DNA of 64,000 bases from CAVTWY01 sp963738615 (GCA_963738615.1 CAVTXI010000019.1:1240001-1304000), one strand, 5' to 3'; positions 17,507 to 28,420 are shown, counted from the stretch's first letter. Numbers and translations: made by a program. The notes: generated by a model from the letters alone, not told the origin.

Positions 17507-18404
17507 TGTTTTCGCTCCCGGCCTGCCACTTGCGGCGCTGCAGGCCGAACCAGCTCACCATGATGGCGGCGAGCAGGAAGGGCACCATCGCCGTCGATAT
17601 TGCCGCACCTTCACCGATTCGCCCGCCAAGGATCGCGGTGTTGTAACTCATGGTCGCCATCAATTCGGTTGCGCCCGCCGGCCCGCCGTTGGTCAGTACC
17701 TTGATCAACTGGAAATCGGTGAAAGTGAACAGCACCGAAAACGTCATCACCACCGCGATGATCGGTGTCAGCAGCGGGTAGGTGATCTTGACGAACATCT
17801 GCCAGCGGCTCGCGCCGTCCAGCACGGCCGCTTCGTACAGCGACGGCGGCACCGTCTGCAAACCCGCCAGAAGCGAAATAGCAATGAAGGGCACGCCGCG
17901 CCAGACGTTGGCAAAGATGACCGAGAACCGCGAGTTCCAGACGTCGCCGAGGAAGTTGATGTTCTGGGTGATCAGGCCAGTCTTCTTCAACGCCCACGAG
18001 ATGACCGAGAACTGAGGATCAAAAATCCACCAGAAGGCGATGGCCGACAAGACGGTCGGCACGATAAACGGGATCAACACCACCGCGCGGATGATCGCCT
18101 TGAAGGGCAGTTTCTCGTTGAGCAGGATCGCCAGGTACAAGCCGACGGCGAATTTGATGATGCTGGCGATCAGCGTGTAGAAGATGGTGAAGAACACCGC
18201 CGTCTGGAACTTGCTGTCGCCGATGATCCACTCGTAATTCTCGAGGCCGACGAACTTGCCGGGTGTGCCGATCTTGGCGTCGGTGAACGACAGCCAGATA
18301 CCCAGGCCCAGTGGATAGACAAGAAACAGCAACAGGAACGCCGCCGCGGGCAGCATGAACAAGAACCCGAGAAAGTTCTTGCTCTGCCAAAGGGTCTTCA
18401 TCAC
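17499..18404 (-). CDS. ABC sugar importer permease, MalF-type
   Basis: 301 residues with six membrane segments. The EAA loop reads YEAAVLDGASRWQMFVKIT, as expected for the first permease of a CUT1 importer. The start ATGATGAAA at 18404 lies 21 bases after the stop of the binding-protein gene, and its 3' end overlaps the MalG-type gene. It forms the heterodimeric membrane channel with that protein. Confidence 0.9.
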   Translation of the reverse strand: MMKTLWQSKNFLGFLFMLPAAAFLLLFLVYPLGLGIWLSFTDAKIGTPGKFVGLENYEWIIGDSKFQTAVFFTIFYTLIASIIKFAVGLYLAILLNEKLPFKAIIRAVVLIPFIVPTVLSAIAFWWIFDPQFSVISWALKKTGLITQNINFLGDVWNSRFSVIFANVWRGVPFIAISLLAGLQTVPPSLYEAAVLDGASRWQMFVKITYPLLTPIIAVVMTFSVLFTFTDFQLIKVLTNGGPAGATELMATMSYNTAILGGRIGEGAAISTAMVPFLLAAIMVSWFGLQRRKWQAGSENNE

Positions 18405-18425
18405 GCGGCGGTGTCCCGGTTGGGT

Positions 18426-19755
18426 TTAGCGATAGATGCGCTTGGCTTGGCGCTCGGCCACGGCAATCGCGTCCTTGATGCTGGCGCGGCCCGTGCACAC
18501 CGAAGCCACCATGTCGAGCAGCACGAAGTCGGCCAACGCGCCGGCCGCCTTTTCACCGACCGATCCCAGGCCGCCCGCGGTCAGCGTGCGCTTGGCCACG
18601 TCGCGCAGCATCGACAGCTTCGGGTCCGTTTTCCAGACCGCGTTGTTGTCGTAGGCATTCAGCGGGTGGGTCAGGTATGCGACCGAGTCGATCAGCCACT
18701 TATCGTAGTTCTGGGCCTCGAGCATGAACGCCATGAAGGCTTTGCAGGCGTTGGGCACCTTCGAGTACTTCATGATCATCATCGGATACGCGATGTGGAA
18801 CTCGGTCGGCTTGCCCACTGGGCCCACGGGCCACAACGAGTGGCTCATGTCGTCCATGACTTCTTTGGCCTTGGCGTCGCCCTTGGCTGCCGCGGCCTTG
18901 GCGGCGGCGTAGATCGACACGCCGTTGTTGGTCAGTGACACCTGGCTTTCCAGGAAGGCCTTGTTATTGAAGGCGTCGTTCCAGCTGCGCGGTGCCGGGC
19001 ACGAAGGTATCGGACAGCGCCTTGATGTATTCGAGCGCCTTCACCGTTTCCGGTGAGTTGATGACGACGTTGTCTTTGGCGTCGACGAGGTTGGAGCCCT
19101 GCGACCACAGCGCCCAGTGCACCCAGGCATTGCCGTCACCCGACGCGCGGCCCAGCGCAAAGCCGCCCGGTACGGACTTGTCCTTCAACGCCTTCATCAA
19201 TTCGAGGAAGCCCGCGGTATCTTTCGGAACCTCTTTGAAACCCGCCTTCTCGATCATGCTCTGGCGGAAGTTGATGACGTTGCCGTTGTAGGCCACGGGG
19301 ATCGCGATCCACTTGCCGTCGGGGCCCTTGCCGTAGGTTTCGGCCGTGGGCACCCAGCCGCCGTGCTTCTTGCCGAGGTAGGCAGCAAGGTCGGTCACAT
19401 CCGCGACCTTGGTCGGGAACAGGTGCGGCAGCGAGTACAGGCCCCAGAACATGTCCGGGCCCTGGTTGGTATTGGCCGCCACGCTGGCCTTGGGCTGCAC
19501 GTCATCCAGCGACTCGTTGATGACTTTGACCTCGACGTTGGTGGCTTTGGTGAAGGCCGCGACCAGCGCCATGAAGCTGTCTTCTTCGCTCTGCACGAAG
19601 CGCTTCCAGCGCAGCAACTGAATGGCTGCACCGGCCTCGGGCTTGAACGGCGAGGCTTGCGCCCACGCTTGTGCGAACAGCGCCAGGTTGGCGGCGCTGG
19701 CGCCGGCGATGGCTGCGCCGGTTTTCAGAACGTTGCGGCGGGTGAGGTTGCTCAT
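18426..19755 (-). CDS. ABC importer solute-binding protein, Tat-like leader (frameshift near 18986)
   Basis: An extracellular family-1 binding protein of about 442 residues. The leader contains TRRNVLK, a twin-arginine motif, and ends in AQAWAQA. The first part (from 19755) ends in SDTFVPGTA; the rest continues in the next frame as SWNDAFNNKAFLESQ. One extra base near 18984-18990 explains the break; both halves are otherwise conserved. I chose the ATG at 19755; a GTG at 19761 is closer to the AGGAG. It captures the substrate in the periplasm for the two downstream permeases. Either a sequencing error or a recent mutation that would inactivate the importer. Confidence 0.82.
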
Positions 19756-19805
19756 ATTCACGGTGCTCCTTGCTTGCGTATTGGCTTACGGTATCGATCC
19801 GGCCA

Positions 19806-20867
<1,062 letters not shown>

Positions 20868-20896
20868 CGTGGGGATGGGTGGCTTGGGTGAGCCGG

Positions 20897-20926
20897 TTGC
20901 GGTGACGTGGGCGCAAGTTGTATGAT
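20897..20926 (+). promoter_or_regulatory. Probable sigma-70 promoter of the GntR gene
   Basis: TTGCGG at 20897-20902 and TATGAT at 20921-20926 are 18 bases apart, 13 bases before the GntR ATG. The -35 is weak and the -10 good. The -10 lies inside the putative operator at 20919-20933. Confidence 0.4.
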
Positions 20927-20933
20927 GACTCGA
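20919..20933 (+). promoter_or_regulatory. Putative GntR operator half-site (TATGATGAC)
   Basis: The sequence tgTATGATGACTCGA in the divergent region between the ATPase and GntR genes matches cgTATGATGATTCGG at 32677-32690, in front of another importer operon. It overlaps the predicted -10, which would fit autorepression and repression of the divergent operon. Confidence 0.4.
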
Positions 20934-20938
20934 GCACC

Positions 20939-21709
20939 ATGTCAATTGCGGTATCTACCCCGTGCTCGATATCCACTCCGCTGGAAACCGCGCGGCTTTC
21001 TGACCGCTTGGCCGCGTTGATCGAAAAGCAGATCGACAGCGGTGCGCTGGTGCCGGGTGACCGCCTTCCCACCGAGCAGCAACTCGCGGTCGTGCATGGG
21101 GTTAGCCGCACCGTGGTGCGCGAGGCGGTGCATCAACTTCGCAGCCAGGGCCTGGTGCGGCCGCGGCAGGGGTCGGGTGTCTACGTCACCCAGCCACCGG
21201 CGCACCGCGCGCTGGCGTTCGACCCCAAGGTGTTGGAGTCGTTGGATGCGGTGGTGCAGTTCGTTGAGCTGAGGCGTGTGGTCGAAGGCGAGATGGCCGC
21301 GTTGGCGGCGCAGCGTGCCACGCGCCTGCAGATCGCGGGCCTGAAGCGCGCGGTGCTTGCCATCGACGATGCCACCGGGCGCGGCGAGTTGGGCGTGGAC
21401 GAAGACCTGGGGTTTCATCGCGCGATCGGCGAGGCCACCGGCAACCCGCAGTTCGTGCGCCTGCTCGCGATTCTCGAGGCGCACCTGCGCGACGCAATGA
21501 CGGTGACCAAGGGTCACGAGTCCAAACGCTCCGACTACATGGCGCAGGTGCGGCGCGAGCACCGCGCGATCGTGTCGGCGATCGTCGCCGGCAACGCCAA
21601 GGCGGCGCGCGCTGCGGCGATCGACCATCACACCAACGGCGAACGTCGCCTGATCCAGGCCGGCGCCATTCAACCCTCGCGCGCGAAATCCAGGCGCAAA
21701 TCATCATGA
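20939..21709 (+). CDS. GntR-family (FadR subgroup) transcriptional regulator
   Basis: 256 residues. The N-terminal winged helix has PTEQQLAVVHGVSRTVVREAV, the GntR recognition helix, and RQGSGVYV for the wing. The C-terminal all-helical FCD domain has the metal/ligand residues in ELRRVVEGEMAALAA, DLGFHRAIGEATGNP and EHRAIVSAI. Its position, divergent from the importer/dehydratase operon and overlapping an LDH2 gene by ATGA, makes it the likely sugar-acid-responsive repressor of both. Confidence 0.9.
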   Translation: MSIAVSTPCSISTPLETARLSDRLAALIEKQIDSGALVPGDRLPTEQQLAVVHGVSRTVVREAVHQLRSQGLVRPRQGSGVYVTQPPAHRALAFDPKVLESLDAVVQFVELRRVVEGEMAALAAQRATRLQIAGLKRAVLAIDDATGRGELGVDEDLGFHRAIGEATGNPQFVRLLAILEAHLRDAMTVTKGHESKRSDYMAQVRREHRAIVSAIVAGNAKAARAAAIDHHTNGERRLIQAGAIQPSRAKSRRKSS

Positions 21710-22812
21710 GCAACCCCAGTGACAACCTCGCCGCCGTCACCATCCCCGCGGCGTCACTGCGCCAGGCCATGCGCATCATCGTGCGCGGATTCGGCAGCCA
21801 GGAAAGCGAAGTTGCCGCGGTCGCCGACAACCTCGTCGACGCCAACCTGATGGGCCACGATTCGCACGGCATCGGCATGCTGCCGCGTTATGCCGACGCG
21901 TTCCTCGAAGGCGGCCTCGTGCCCAACGCGCACGTCAGCACGCTGCTGGATGCCGGGCCGATCCTGCGGCTGGACGGCAACGCGGCGTTTGGCCAAGTGG
22001 CCGGGCGCGAAGCGATGGCGCTTGGCATCGCGCGCGCCCGTCAACTCGGCTGCACGATCGTCGCGCTGGGTCACGCGCATCACCTGGGCCGCATCGGTGC
22101 GTGGGCCGAGCAGTGCGCGGCCGCGGGGTTGGTGTCGCTGCACTTCGTGAACGTGGTTGCGCGGCCGATGGTTGCGCCGTTCGGTGGCGCGCGTGCCGCC
22201 TTCGGCACGAACCCGTTCACCGCCGGCGTGCCGCTGCCGGGGCGCGAACCGATGATCCTCGACTTCGCGACCAGCGTGATCGCACAAGGCAAGCTGCGTG
22301 TGGCGCACAACAAGGGCGAAGCGGTGCCGATCGGCCTTCTGCTCGACGACCAGGGCCGCGACACCACCAACCCGATCTACGCCGTGCAGCCGCCCACCGG
22401 CGCGATCCTCGGCTTCGGTCAGCACAAGGGCTACGGCATGGCGGCCCTGTGTGAACTGCTGGGCGGCGCGCTCGCGGCCGGCATGACCGGCGAACGCGAA
22501 GACGCCAGCAAGCAGCGCGTATGGAACGGCATGTTCAGCGTGATCGTCGATCCCAAAGCTTTGGGTGCGGTCGAAGACTTCGAGCGCGAAGCGATCGGCT
22601 TCGTGAAGTCGCTTCTCGATACCCCGGCGCGCGAAGGTTTTGACCGCGTGTTGCTCGCGGGGGACCCCGAGCGGATCACACGCGCGAAACGTGAAGCGCA
22701 AGGCGTGCCGGTCGATGCGACGACGTGGGCGCAGATTCTTGCGGCGGCGGATAAGCTGGGTGCGTCGGCCGCGGAGGTGCGGCGCGCGGCAGGGCTTACA
22801 ACGTCACCATGA
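21706..22812 (+). CDS. LDH2-type malate/L-lactate/ureidoglycolate dehydrogenase family oxidoreductase
   Basis: 368 residues. Family blocks include LVDANLMGHDSHGIGMLPRY (catalytic His region), GHAHHLGRIGAWAEQ, FGTNPFTAGVP (NAD-binding region) and GFGQHKGYGMAALCELLGG. These NAD(P)-dependent enzymes oxidise or reduce 2-hydroxy acids. It is translationally coupled to the GntR gene (ATGA overlap), implying that the substrate is part of the same pathway as the divergent operon. Its 3' end overlaps the convergent YciI gene by 17 bases. Confidence 0.88.
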   Translation: MSNPSDNLAAVTIPAASLRQAMRIIVRGFGSQESEVAAVADNLVDANLMGHDSHGIGMLPRYADAFLEGGLVPNAHVSTLLDAGPILRLDGNAAFGQVAGREAMALGIARARQLGCTIVALGHAHHLGRIGAWAEQCAAAGLVSLHFVNVVARPMVAPFGGARAAFGTNPFTAGVPLPGREPMILDFATSVIAQGKLRVAHNKGEAVPIGLLLDDQGRDTTNPIYAVQPPTGAILGFGQHKGYGMAALCELLGGALAAGMTGEREDASKQRVWNGMFSVIVDPKALGAVEDFEREAIGFVKSLLDTPAREGFDRVLLAGDPERITRAKREAQGVPVDATTWAQILAAADKLGASAAEVRRAAGLTTSP

Positions 22813-23089
22813 ACTGCGGCAACGCCTTGCCCCAGGCCAGCAGCCGGTAGGGCCGCGGGTTCGCGATCTGATAGGGGTCGAGCGCGATCAACGCTTCAGC
22901 ACGCGCGCGGCTTTCGACCTCGAAGACCCACAGGCCGCCGACGTACGCACCGCCGTGTTCGTTGCGCAGCCCGCCGGCCATCGGAATCTCGCTGCGGTGC
23001 TGCTCGAAGAACGCGAGGTGCGCGGGCTCGAGACTCGCACGCACGTCGGCCATCGCAGGGTCGTCGTCGAAGATCACGATGAAGCGCAT
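22796..23089 (-). CDS. YciI-family protein
   Basis: 97 residues in a ferredoxin-like fold. MRFIVIFDDDP at the start and EPAHLAFFEQH, then WVFEVESRARAEALIALDPYQ, match YciI-like proteins; the conserved His (in PAHLAFF) and Asp (in LDPY) are present. The start is set by homology at 23089; the longer frame upstream is not conserved. Function is unknown; some relatives act as small dehalogenase- or cyclase-like enzymes. Confidence 0.8.
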   Translation of the reverse strand: MRFIVIFDDDPAMADVRASLEPAHLAFFEQHRSEIPMAGGLRNEHGGAYVGGLWVFEVESRARAEALIALDPYQIANPRPYRLLAWGKALPQFMVTL

Positions 23090-23230
23090 GGTCGGTGGAC
23101 AAGTGGGCGAGTGGGAATGGTGTAGGGGTGCGCGATCGTAGCGAATGGTGACGGACCGGCGGCCATCGCTGCTTGGTGCGAATATCGCGGGTCGTCTTTG
23201 CCGAACGAACGTCAACCCAGGAGCCGCACC

Positions 23231-25218
23231 ATGAGCCTTCACCACGTCTCGAGACTGACCCTTGCCGCAGGGCTGGCCATGGCCGGCTGCGCCTGGGCCG
23301 ATGCCGAAGTCAATCGATCACCTCGGGTCGCGGCCGGTCCGTCGGTCGTGCCCTGGGCTTCGGGCCCGGCGTATCGCCACGGCGTGGTGTCGGTGGCGAA
23401 CCCGTACGCGGCCGAAGCCGGTGCGCGAATCCTCGAGCGCGGTGGCAACGCCATCGACGCCGCGGTGGCGATCGTCTATGCGCTGAACGTTGTCGAGCCG
23501 CAATCGGCGGGCGTCGGCGGCGGCGGCTTCATGATGATTCACCTGTCGGGCCGCGGCGGAACGGATCGGCACGATGGGCACCATGGTCACCACGGGCACG
23601 GCGGTCATCACGGCCACGGCTCGAAGTCGTCGACCTTCGTCATCGACTCGCGCGAGACGGCGCCCGCTGCCGCCACGCCCGGCATGTTCGTCGGCGTGCC
23701 CAACCCGTCGCTGCAAGGCGTGGCGGTCGGCGTGCCGGGCATGGTGCGCGGCACCGAGCTGCGCGCTCGACCGCTTCGGCCGCAAAAGCTTCGCGCAGGT
23801 GCTGGCGCCAGCGATCAAGCTCGCCGACGAAGGCTTCGCCGCAACGGCACGCTACGCCGCGGTCAGCTGCACCGTCGCGCTCGCAGAACTCGCCCGAGTC
23901 CGCGGCCGTTCTTCTGCCCCGGCGGCGCGCCGCCGGTCGAAGGGTCGCTGGTGCAGAACAAGGACCTCGCCGAGACCTTCCGCCTGATCGCGCGCCATGG
24001 CGCCGACTGCTTCTACAAGCTCATTCCCGAGAAGGGCTGCGACATCGCGCGCGGCATCGTCGAAGGGCAGACGTTCGATCGCGCGCAGGAGCCCGGCGGC
24101 AAGGGCGGGTCGATGACCTACGGCGACCTGGCGGCCTACACGCGCCGACGTGCGCGAAGCCGACCAAGGGCAGCTACCGCGGCTGGAAGATCAAGGCGAT
24201 GTCGCCGCCATCATCGGGCGGCCTTACGCTCTTGCAGATGCTCGGCATGCTCGAGCGCTTTCCGCTCGGCGACGCGGGCCAGGGCTACGGCTTCGGCAGC
24301 GTCAACACCGCGACCGTGATGGCCAGCGCGATGCGCATCGCGTTTGCCGACCGCTCGGTCTGGATGGGTGACGCCGACTTCGTGCCGGTGCCGCAGCGCG
24401 GCCTGCTCGACGCCACCTACGTCGGCCTGCGTGGTACGCCCATCGTGCCCGGCGTGCGGCTCGACCCCAACCCGTGCCTGGCGACCCGCGGCCCTACGAC
24501 AGCGCGGCGCTGCGCGGCAGCGGCGGCAAGCGCCTTGCGTCGTTCGTCGAACCCGTGACCGGCCCCGGCGAAACCACGACGCACGTCGCGGTGGTCGACC
24601 GCTGGGGCAATTTCGTCACCTACACCAACACCATCGAAAGCTCGCACGGCATCGGCGTGTTTGCCGGCTACAAGCGCGACGACGGTACGCGCAAGGGCCA
24701 CGGCTTCCTGCTCAACAACGAGCTCACCGACTTCAACCTCACGCCGCAGCACGAACCCCTTCACCGGCACGCCCGCCTTCAACGACGTGCAGCCGGGCAA
24801 GCGCCCGCGCAGCAGCATGGTGCCGACGATGATCTTCACGCCCGACGGTGAACCCGTACTCGCGTTTGGTTCACCCGGTGGCGCGACGATCATCAATTCG
24901 GTGCTCAACGTCACGCTCAACCTGATCGACCACAAGATGACGCTGCAACAGGCGATCGACGCACCGCGCTTGTCGGTGACATCCCCCGGCACGATCAACG
25001 CCGCCGGCGCCACCGTCGTGACGATCGGCGTCGAGTCTTCGTACCCGGCCGCCACGGTCGATGTGTTGCGCGCGCTCGGCTACACGGTCCCGGCGCCCGC
25101 CGACATCGGCTCGGTGCAGGCGGTGTTGCGCGACCCGAAGACGGGGCGGCAGTACGGCGTGGCGGACAAGCGGCGTGAGGGGACGGTGATCGGCTTGCCG
25201 CGCCAGCCGGCCAACTGA
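23231..25218 (+). CDS. ggt: Gamma-glutamyltransferase (frame broken several times)
   Basis: The start at 23231 has AGGAG 7 bases upstream and a Sec signal peptide ending near CAWADA. The order of family blocks is complete across frames: VSVANPYAAEAGARILERGGNAIDAA-like N-terminal region, SAGVGGGGFMMI, DSRETAPAAA, then the small-subunit start TTHVAVVDRWGNFVTYTN with the catalytic Thr, and GSPGGATIINSV at the oxyanion site. The reading frame shifts near 23765, 23885, 23908, 24143, 24165, 24475 and 24755. Periplasmic GGT cleaves gamma-glutamyl bonds of glutathione. A His/Gly-rich insertion lies at about 23565-23625. With seven shifts it is either a pseudogene or, more likely, poorly resolved sequence. 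Confidence 0.75.
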
Positions 25219-25221
25219 TCG

Positions 25222-26484
25222 CTAAAGCGCGTCGAGCAACGCCCGCGCCTTGCTGCCTGCCGCACGCGGCAAGCGCCCGGTCAGGGCGATCGATACGCCG
25301 GCCTCGAGCAAGCGCTCGAAGACGGCGCGCACGGCCGCCGGTGAAGCCTCGTCGATGGCGGCTTGGCGCTCGATCCCGCGGCGCATCTGCCCATGCGCGA
25401 ACAGCTCGAGGGCCGCGTCTTCGATCAACGTCAACGGCTTCTCCTGCGTGCGCAGGTGGCGCACGGTCAACTGGCGGCGCGCGCGGGTGAGTTCGGCGTC
25501 GTCGATGTGCTGGGCGTGTGCGCGCAACATGTGCAGCGTCGCTTCGAGGCATTCGTCCAGGCGCTCGGGCGACGTTGATGCGTCGATGGTGAGTTGGCCG
25601 CCCATCTCGAAGACGTCGGCCGATGCGCTGGCTTGATAGGCCAGCGCGCGGCGCTCGCGCAACTCGTGCAGCAGCGGTGAGCTCATGCCTTCGCCGAGCA
25701 CAGCCGCGGCAAGTTGGGCGGTGGCTTCGTCGAGTGGTGACGTGCCGCGACGTGGGGCGATCGGGCCGCCGATGACAGCGTGCGATTGGCTCGAACCGGT
25801 GTCGACGCGGGTCTTCACGCCGCCGACATAGGTGGCAAGGTCGACCAGGTCGTTCTTGCCCGCTGGCAGCACGCCGAACGCGACTTCGCACGCGCGAATG
25901 AATGCCGCTTCGTCGAAGGCACCTGCCGCGCCGACGACGACATTGCCCCCGCGGTAGTGAAGCTGCGCGTACCGCAACAGGTCATCGCGACGCAACCGCT
26001 CGAGACGCGCGCGCGTGCCGATCACGGGCATGGCCGCGGGGTGGTCACCCCAACATGCGGCGTCGTAGAGCCTGAAGGCGCAGGACACGGGGTCGTCTTC
26101 CTCTTCGGCCAGTTCCTGCAACAACACATCGCGCTCGCGCACGAGTTCGTCTTCGGGAAAGGTGGCCGCGGCGATCAGGTCGCCGAGCATGTGGGCGAAG
26201 GCGGGTGCGTGGGCGGCCAAGCCGCGCATGTAGAACGCGGTGTGGTCGCGGTCGGTGTGCGCGTTGACGTCGGCGCCCAGGCGTTCGGCGTCGAGGTTGA
26301 TGCGCCGCGCGTCGCGCGTGGCCGTTCCTTTGAACAGCATGTGCTCGACGACGTGGCTGATGCCGTTGACAAGCTTCGGCTCGTGCGCGCTGCCACTGCG
26401 CACGAACACAGCGACCGTCGCCGTGGCGAGGGCCGCAGACGGCAGCGCCACCAGACGCACGCCATTGGCCAGGGTGTGGATCAC
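25222..26484 (-). CDS. M16-family zinc metallopeptidase
   Basis: 420 residues. The inverted zinc motif HVVEH (HxxEH) is at 44-48 and the third ligand Glu lies in the ERDVLLQELAEEEDDP block about 75 residues later. The C-terminal M16_C domain is present (RRGTSPLDEATAQLAAAVLG, SPLLHELRERRALAYQ), giving a single-unit protein like processing peptidases. No signal peptide, so it is likely cytoplasmic. Its ATG overlaps the YaeQ stop (ATGA), hence coupled translation. It is convergent with ggt. Confidence 0.9.
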   Translation of the reverse strand: MIHTLANGVRLVALPSAALATATVAVFVRSGSAHEPKLVNGISHVVEHMLFKGTATRDARRINLDAERLGADVNAHTDRDHTAFYMRGLAAHAPAFAHMLGDLIAAATFPEDELVRERDVLLQELAEEEDDPVSCAFRLYDAACWGDHPAAMPVIGTRARLERLRRDDLLRYAQLHYRGGNVVVGAAGAFDEAAFIRACEVAFGVLPAGKNDLVDLATYVGGVKTRVDTGSSQSHAVIGGPIAPRRGTSPLDEATAQLAAAVLGEGMSSPLLHELRERRALAYQASASADVFEMGGQLTIDASTSPERLDECLEATLHMLRAHAQHIDDAELTRARRQLTVRHLRTQEKPLTLIEDAALELFAHGQMRRGIERQAAIDEASPAAVRAVFERLLEAGVSIALTGRLPRAAGSKARALLDAL

Positions 26485-27044
26485 GGCTTCCAGCGTTCCA
26501 GATCCACCGTCACGCTGCCGCGTTCGCTGCCCAGCATCAGCGACCCTTCTTGAAGCGTGGCGTGCAGTTGCATGCTGCGCTCGGCCATCGCGGCGAGTTC
26601 GGCGGCGACGCCGGGCGCGAGGCGCCAGACGCTCAACTTATCCAACCGCGAGACCTTGTTCTGCAATGCCGGCCACCAGATCCCGGCGTTCTGCGCGTAT
26701 GCATACACATGCACGGCGTCGGCCTTGCTGCACGCTTTGACCAGCGCGCGTTCATCCGGCTGCCCCACTTCGATCCACCGCCGCTTGCGGCCGGTGAAGT
26801 CGGTGAGGATCACGTCGGGCTCGTCGGGGTCAGACAAGCCCTTGCCGAAGCTGATCGTGCCGTCACCGTTGCAGTCGCTCTGCAGCGCATGCGCCTCGAG
26901 GGCGAGTGCGACCAACCGGACCATCATGCGTTCGTCGGTCTCGCTCGGGTGGCGGGCCAGCGTCACGGCGTGTTCGGCGTAGTAGCCGTGGTCGATGTCG
27001 GCGACGTTGATCACCGCCTTGAAGATCGTGGATTTGATGGCGAT
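26481..27044 (-). CDS. yaeQ: YaeQ family protein, apparent ATC start
   Basis: 187 residues if read from 27044. The family core is clear: ARHPSETDERMMVRLVALAL, DVILTDFTGRKRRWIEVGQPDE and VHVYAYAQNAGIWW. YaeQ proteins have a PD-(D/E)XK nuclease-like fold of unknown role. The conserved N-terminus normally reads MALKSTIF; here IAIKSTIFKAVINVADID begins exactly where the Met codon should be, but the codon is ATC, 2 bases after the TGA of the upstream GntR gene. The first ordinary start (GTG at 27014) would remove the conserved strand. Either a rare ATC start or a single-base error. Confidence 0.8.
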   Translation of the reverse strand: MAIKSTIFKAVINVADIDHGYYAEHAVTLARHPSETDERMMVRLVALALEAHALQSDCNGDGTISFGKGLSDPDEPDVILTDFTGRKRRWIEVGQPDERALVKACSKADAVHVYAYAQNAGIWWPALQNKVSRLDKLSVWRLAPGVAAELAAMAERSMQLHATLQEGSLMLGSERGSVTVDLERWKP

Positions 27045-27046
27045 GG

Positions 27047-27874
27047 TCAGGACCCCGTTCGATGTCGAACTGGCGAATTGCGATCCGCCACTTTTCGCGC
27101 TGCCTTCAACGGCGTCGGCGGCGCGCCCACCGACGGTAACCTGCGGCGCGACGCCAGCACGTCTTCCATGTCGCCGCTTGCGCTGTCAATCAGCTTCAGC
27201 GACGCCTTGTGCGCCTTCTGCGGCTCGCGCGCGATCACCGCGTCGAGCACCGCGCGGTGCATCGCCAGCGACGACGCCGGGCCGTCGGGCTTGGCGGTCG
27301 AAATCTCGAAGCTGGTGCGAAGCAGCGCACCCAGTGCGTCGCCCATCTGCGCCAGCATGCGGTTGCGGCCGGCGCGCAGCAGGCCCTGGTGGAACTCGAG
27401 GTCGTGGCTGACATAGTCGCCGCCGTAGTCGATCGCGTGCTTCATGCCGGCGTAGGCCGATTCGATGTCCTGAATTTCGGTGCGTGTCGCGCGTTCGGCC
27501 GCCAGTGCCACTGCGGCGGGCTCGATGATGCGACGCAGTTCGGCCACTTCGCGCAGGAATTCGCGCGTGAGGCCGGACTTGCTGAGCCAGCCCACCAGCG
27601 TTGGGTCGAACCAGTTCCAGCGTGATTCGGGCAACACGCGTGTGCCGACCTTTGGCCCGGTCGACACCATGCCTTTGGCGACGAGCGACTTCACCGCCTC
27701 GCGCACCACGGTGCGGCTGACGCCCAACTGGTCGCACAACATCTGCTCGGGCGGCACCACGCTGCCCGGCGGGTAGTGGCCCGACACGATCGCGTCGCCC
27801 AACAGGTCGAGCGTGTGCCCCAGCACGTTCTTGACGGAACGCACGGGGCGAACGTTTGACTTCGTCGTGCTCAC
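27047..27874 (-). CDS. GntR-family (FadR subgroup) transcriptional regulator
   Basis: 275 residues. The winged helix contains PPEQMLCDQLGVSRTVVREAV and TGPKVGTRVLP; the FCD ligand domain has ELRRIIEPAAVALAAE, DLEFHQGLLRAGRN and MHRAVLDAVIA. WNWFDPTLVGWL after the wing is typical of regulators of gluconate or galactonate genes. It lies 36 bases downstream of the gluconokinase gene but on the same strand after it, at the end of the 27-33 kb region, so it may repress the importer genes. It ends 2 bases before the yaeQ start. Confidence 0.88.
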   Translation of the reverse strand: MSTTKSNVRPVRSVKNVLGHTLDLLGDAIVSGHYPPGSVVPPEQMLCDQLGVSRTVVREAVKSLVAKGMVSTGPKVGTRVLPESRWNWFDPTLVGWLSKSGLTREFLREVAELRRIIEPAAVALAAERATRTEIQDIESAYAGMKHAIDYGGDYVSHDLEFHQGLLRAGRNRMLAQMGDALGALLRTSFEISTAKPDGPASSLAMHRAVLDAVIAREPQKAHKASLKLIDSASGDMEDVLASRRRLPSVGAPPTPLKAARKVADRNSPVRHRTGS

Positions 27875-27910
27875 CGGGGTGGCGCCGACGCTGTGCCAGC
27901 CAGGGTCATC

Positions 27911-28411
27911 TCAGACCATCTGGCGCAGCACGACGCGCGCCTGTTCGATCGTGGGCGCGTCGATCTCGACCACCATCGGCTGCTCATCATCACCGGGGGG
28001 TTCGAGCGCGGCGAGTTGACTGTCGAGCAGCGACGCAGGCATGTAGTGGCCGCTGCGCGCCTGCATGCGTTTGGCCAGCAGGGCCGGGTCGCCCTGCAGG
28101 TACACCAGCCGCAGGTGCGCATCGCCCTGGCGCAGCGCATCGCGGTAGCTGCGCTTGAGCGCCGAACACGTGACGACCACAGGCTGCACCTGTTCGCGCG
28201 CTTCACGCAGCACGTTGGCGATCGTCTCGAGCCAGCCCCGGCGATCGGCATCGGTCAGCGCGATGCCGGCGGCCATGCGTTCGACGTTCTCGGGGGGGTG
28301 CAACTCATCGCCTTCGACATAGCGCATGCCCATGCGCTGCGCCAGTTCGGCGCCCAGCGTGCTTTTGCCGCAGCCGCTGACCCCCATCACCACGATGTTC
28401 GCTGCGCCCAT
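27911..28411 (-). CDS. gntK: Gluconokinase, thermoresistant GntK-type
   Basis: 166 residues, the normal length. P-loop GVSGCGKS at 10-17, the gluconate-binding block EGDELHPPENVERMAAGIAL and the lid CSALKRSYRD are all present, followed by QGDPALLAKRMQARSGHYM. It phosphorylates gluconate to 6-phosphogluconate using ATP in the cytoplasm. It lies 9 bases after the stop of an ABC ATPase gene on the same strand, which suggests that the importer at 28421-32608 carries gluconate or a related aldonate. Confidence 0.92.
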   Translation of the reverse strand: MGAANIVVMGVSGCGKSTLGAELAQRMGMRYVEGDELHPPENVERMAAGIALTDADRRGWLETIANVLREAREQVQPVVVTCSALKRSYRDALRQGDAHLRLVYLQGDPALLAKRMQARSGHYMPASLLDSQLAALEPPGDDEQPMVVEIDAPTIEQARVVLRQMV

Positions 28412-28420
28412 GGCCGCGCC

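Noticed and set aside
23700..24800. Programmed frameshifting in ggt
   Set aside because: Seven shifts without slippery-sequence features are far more than any known programmed event; error or decay is simpler.
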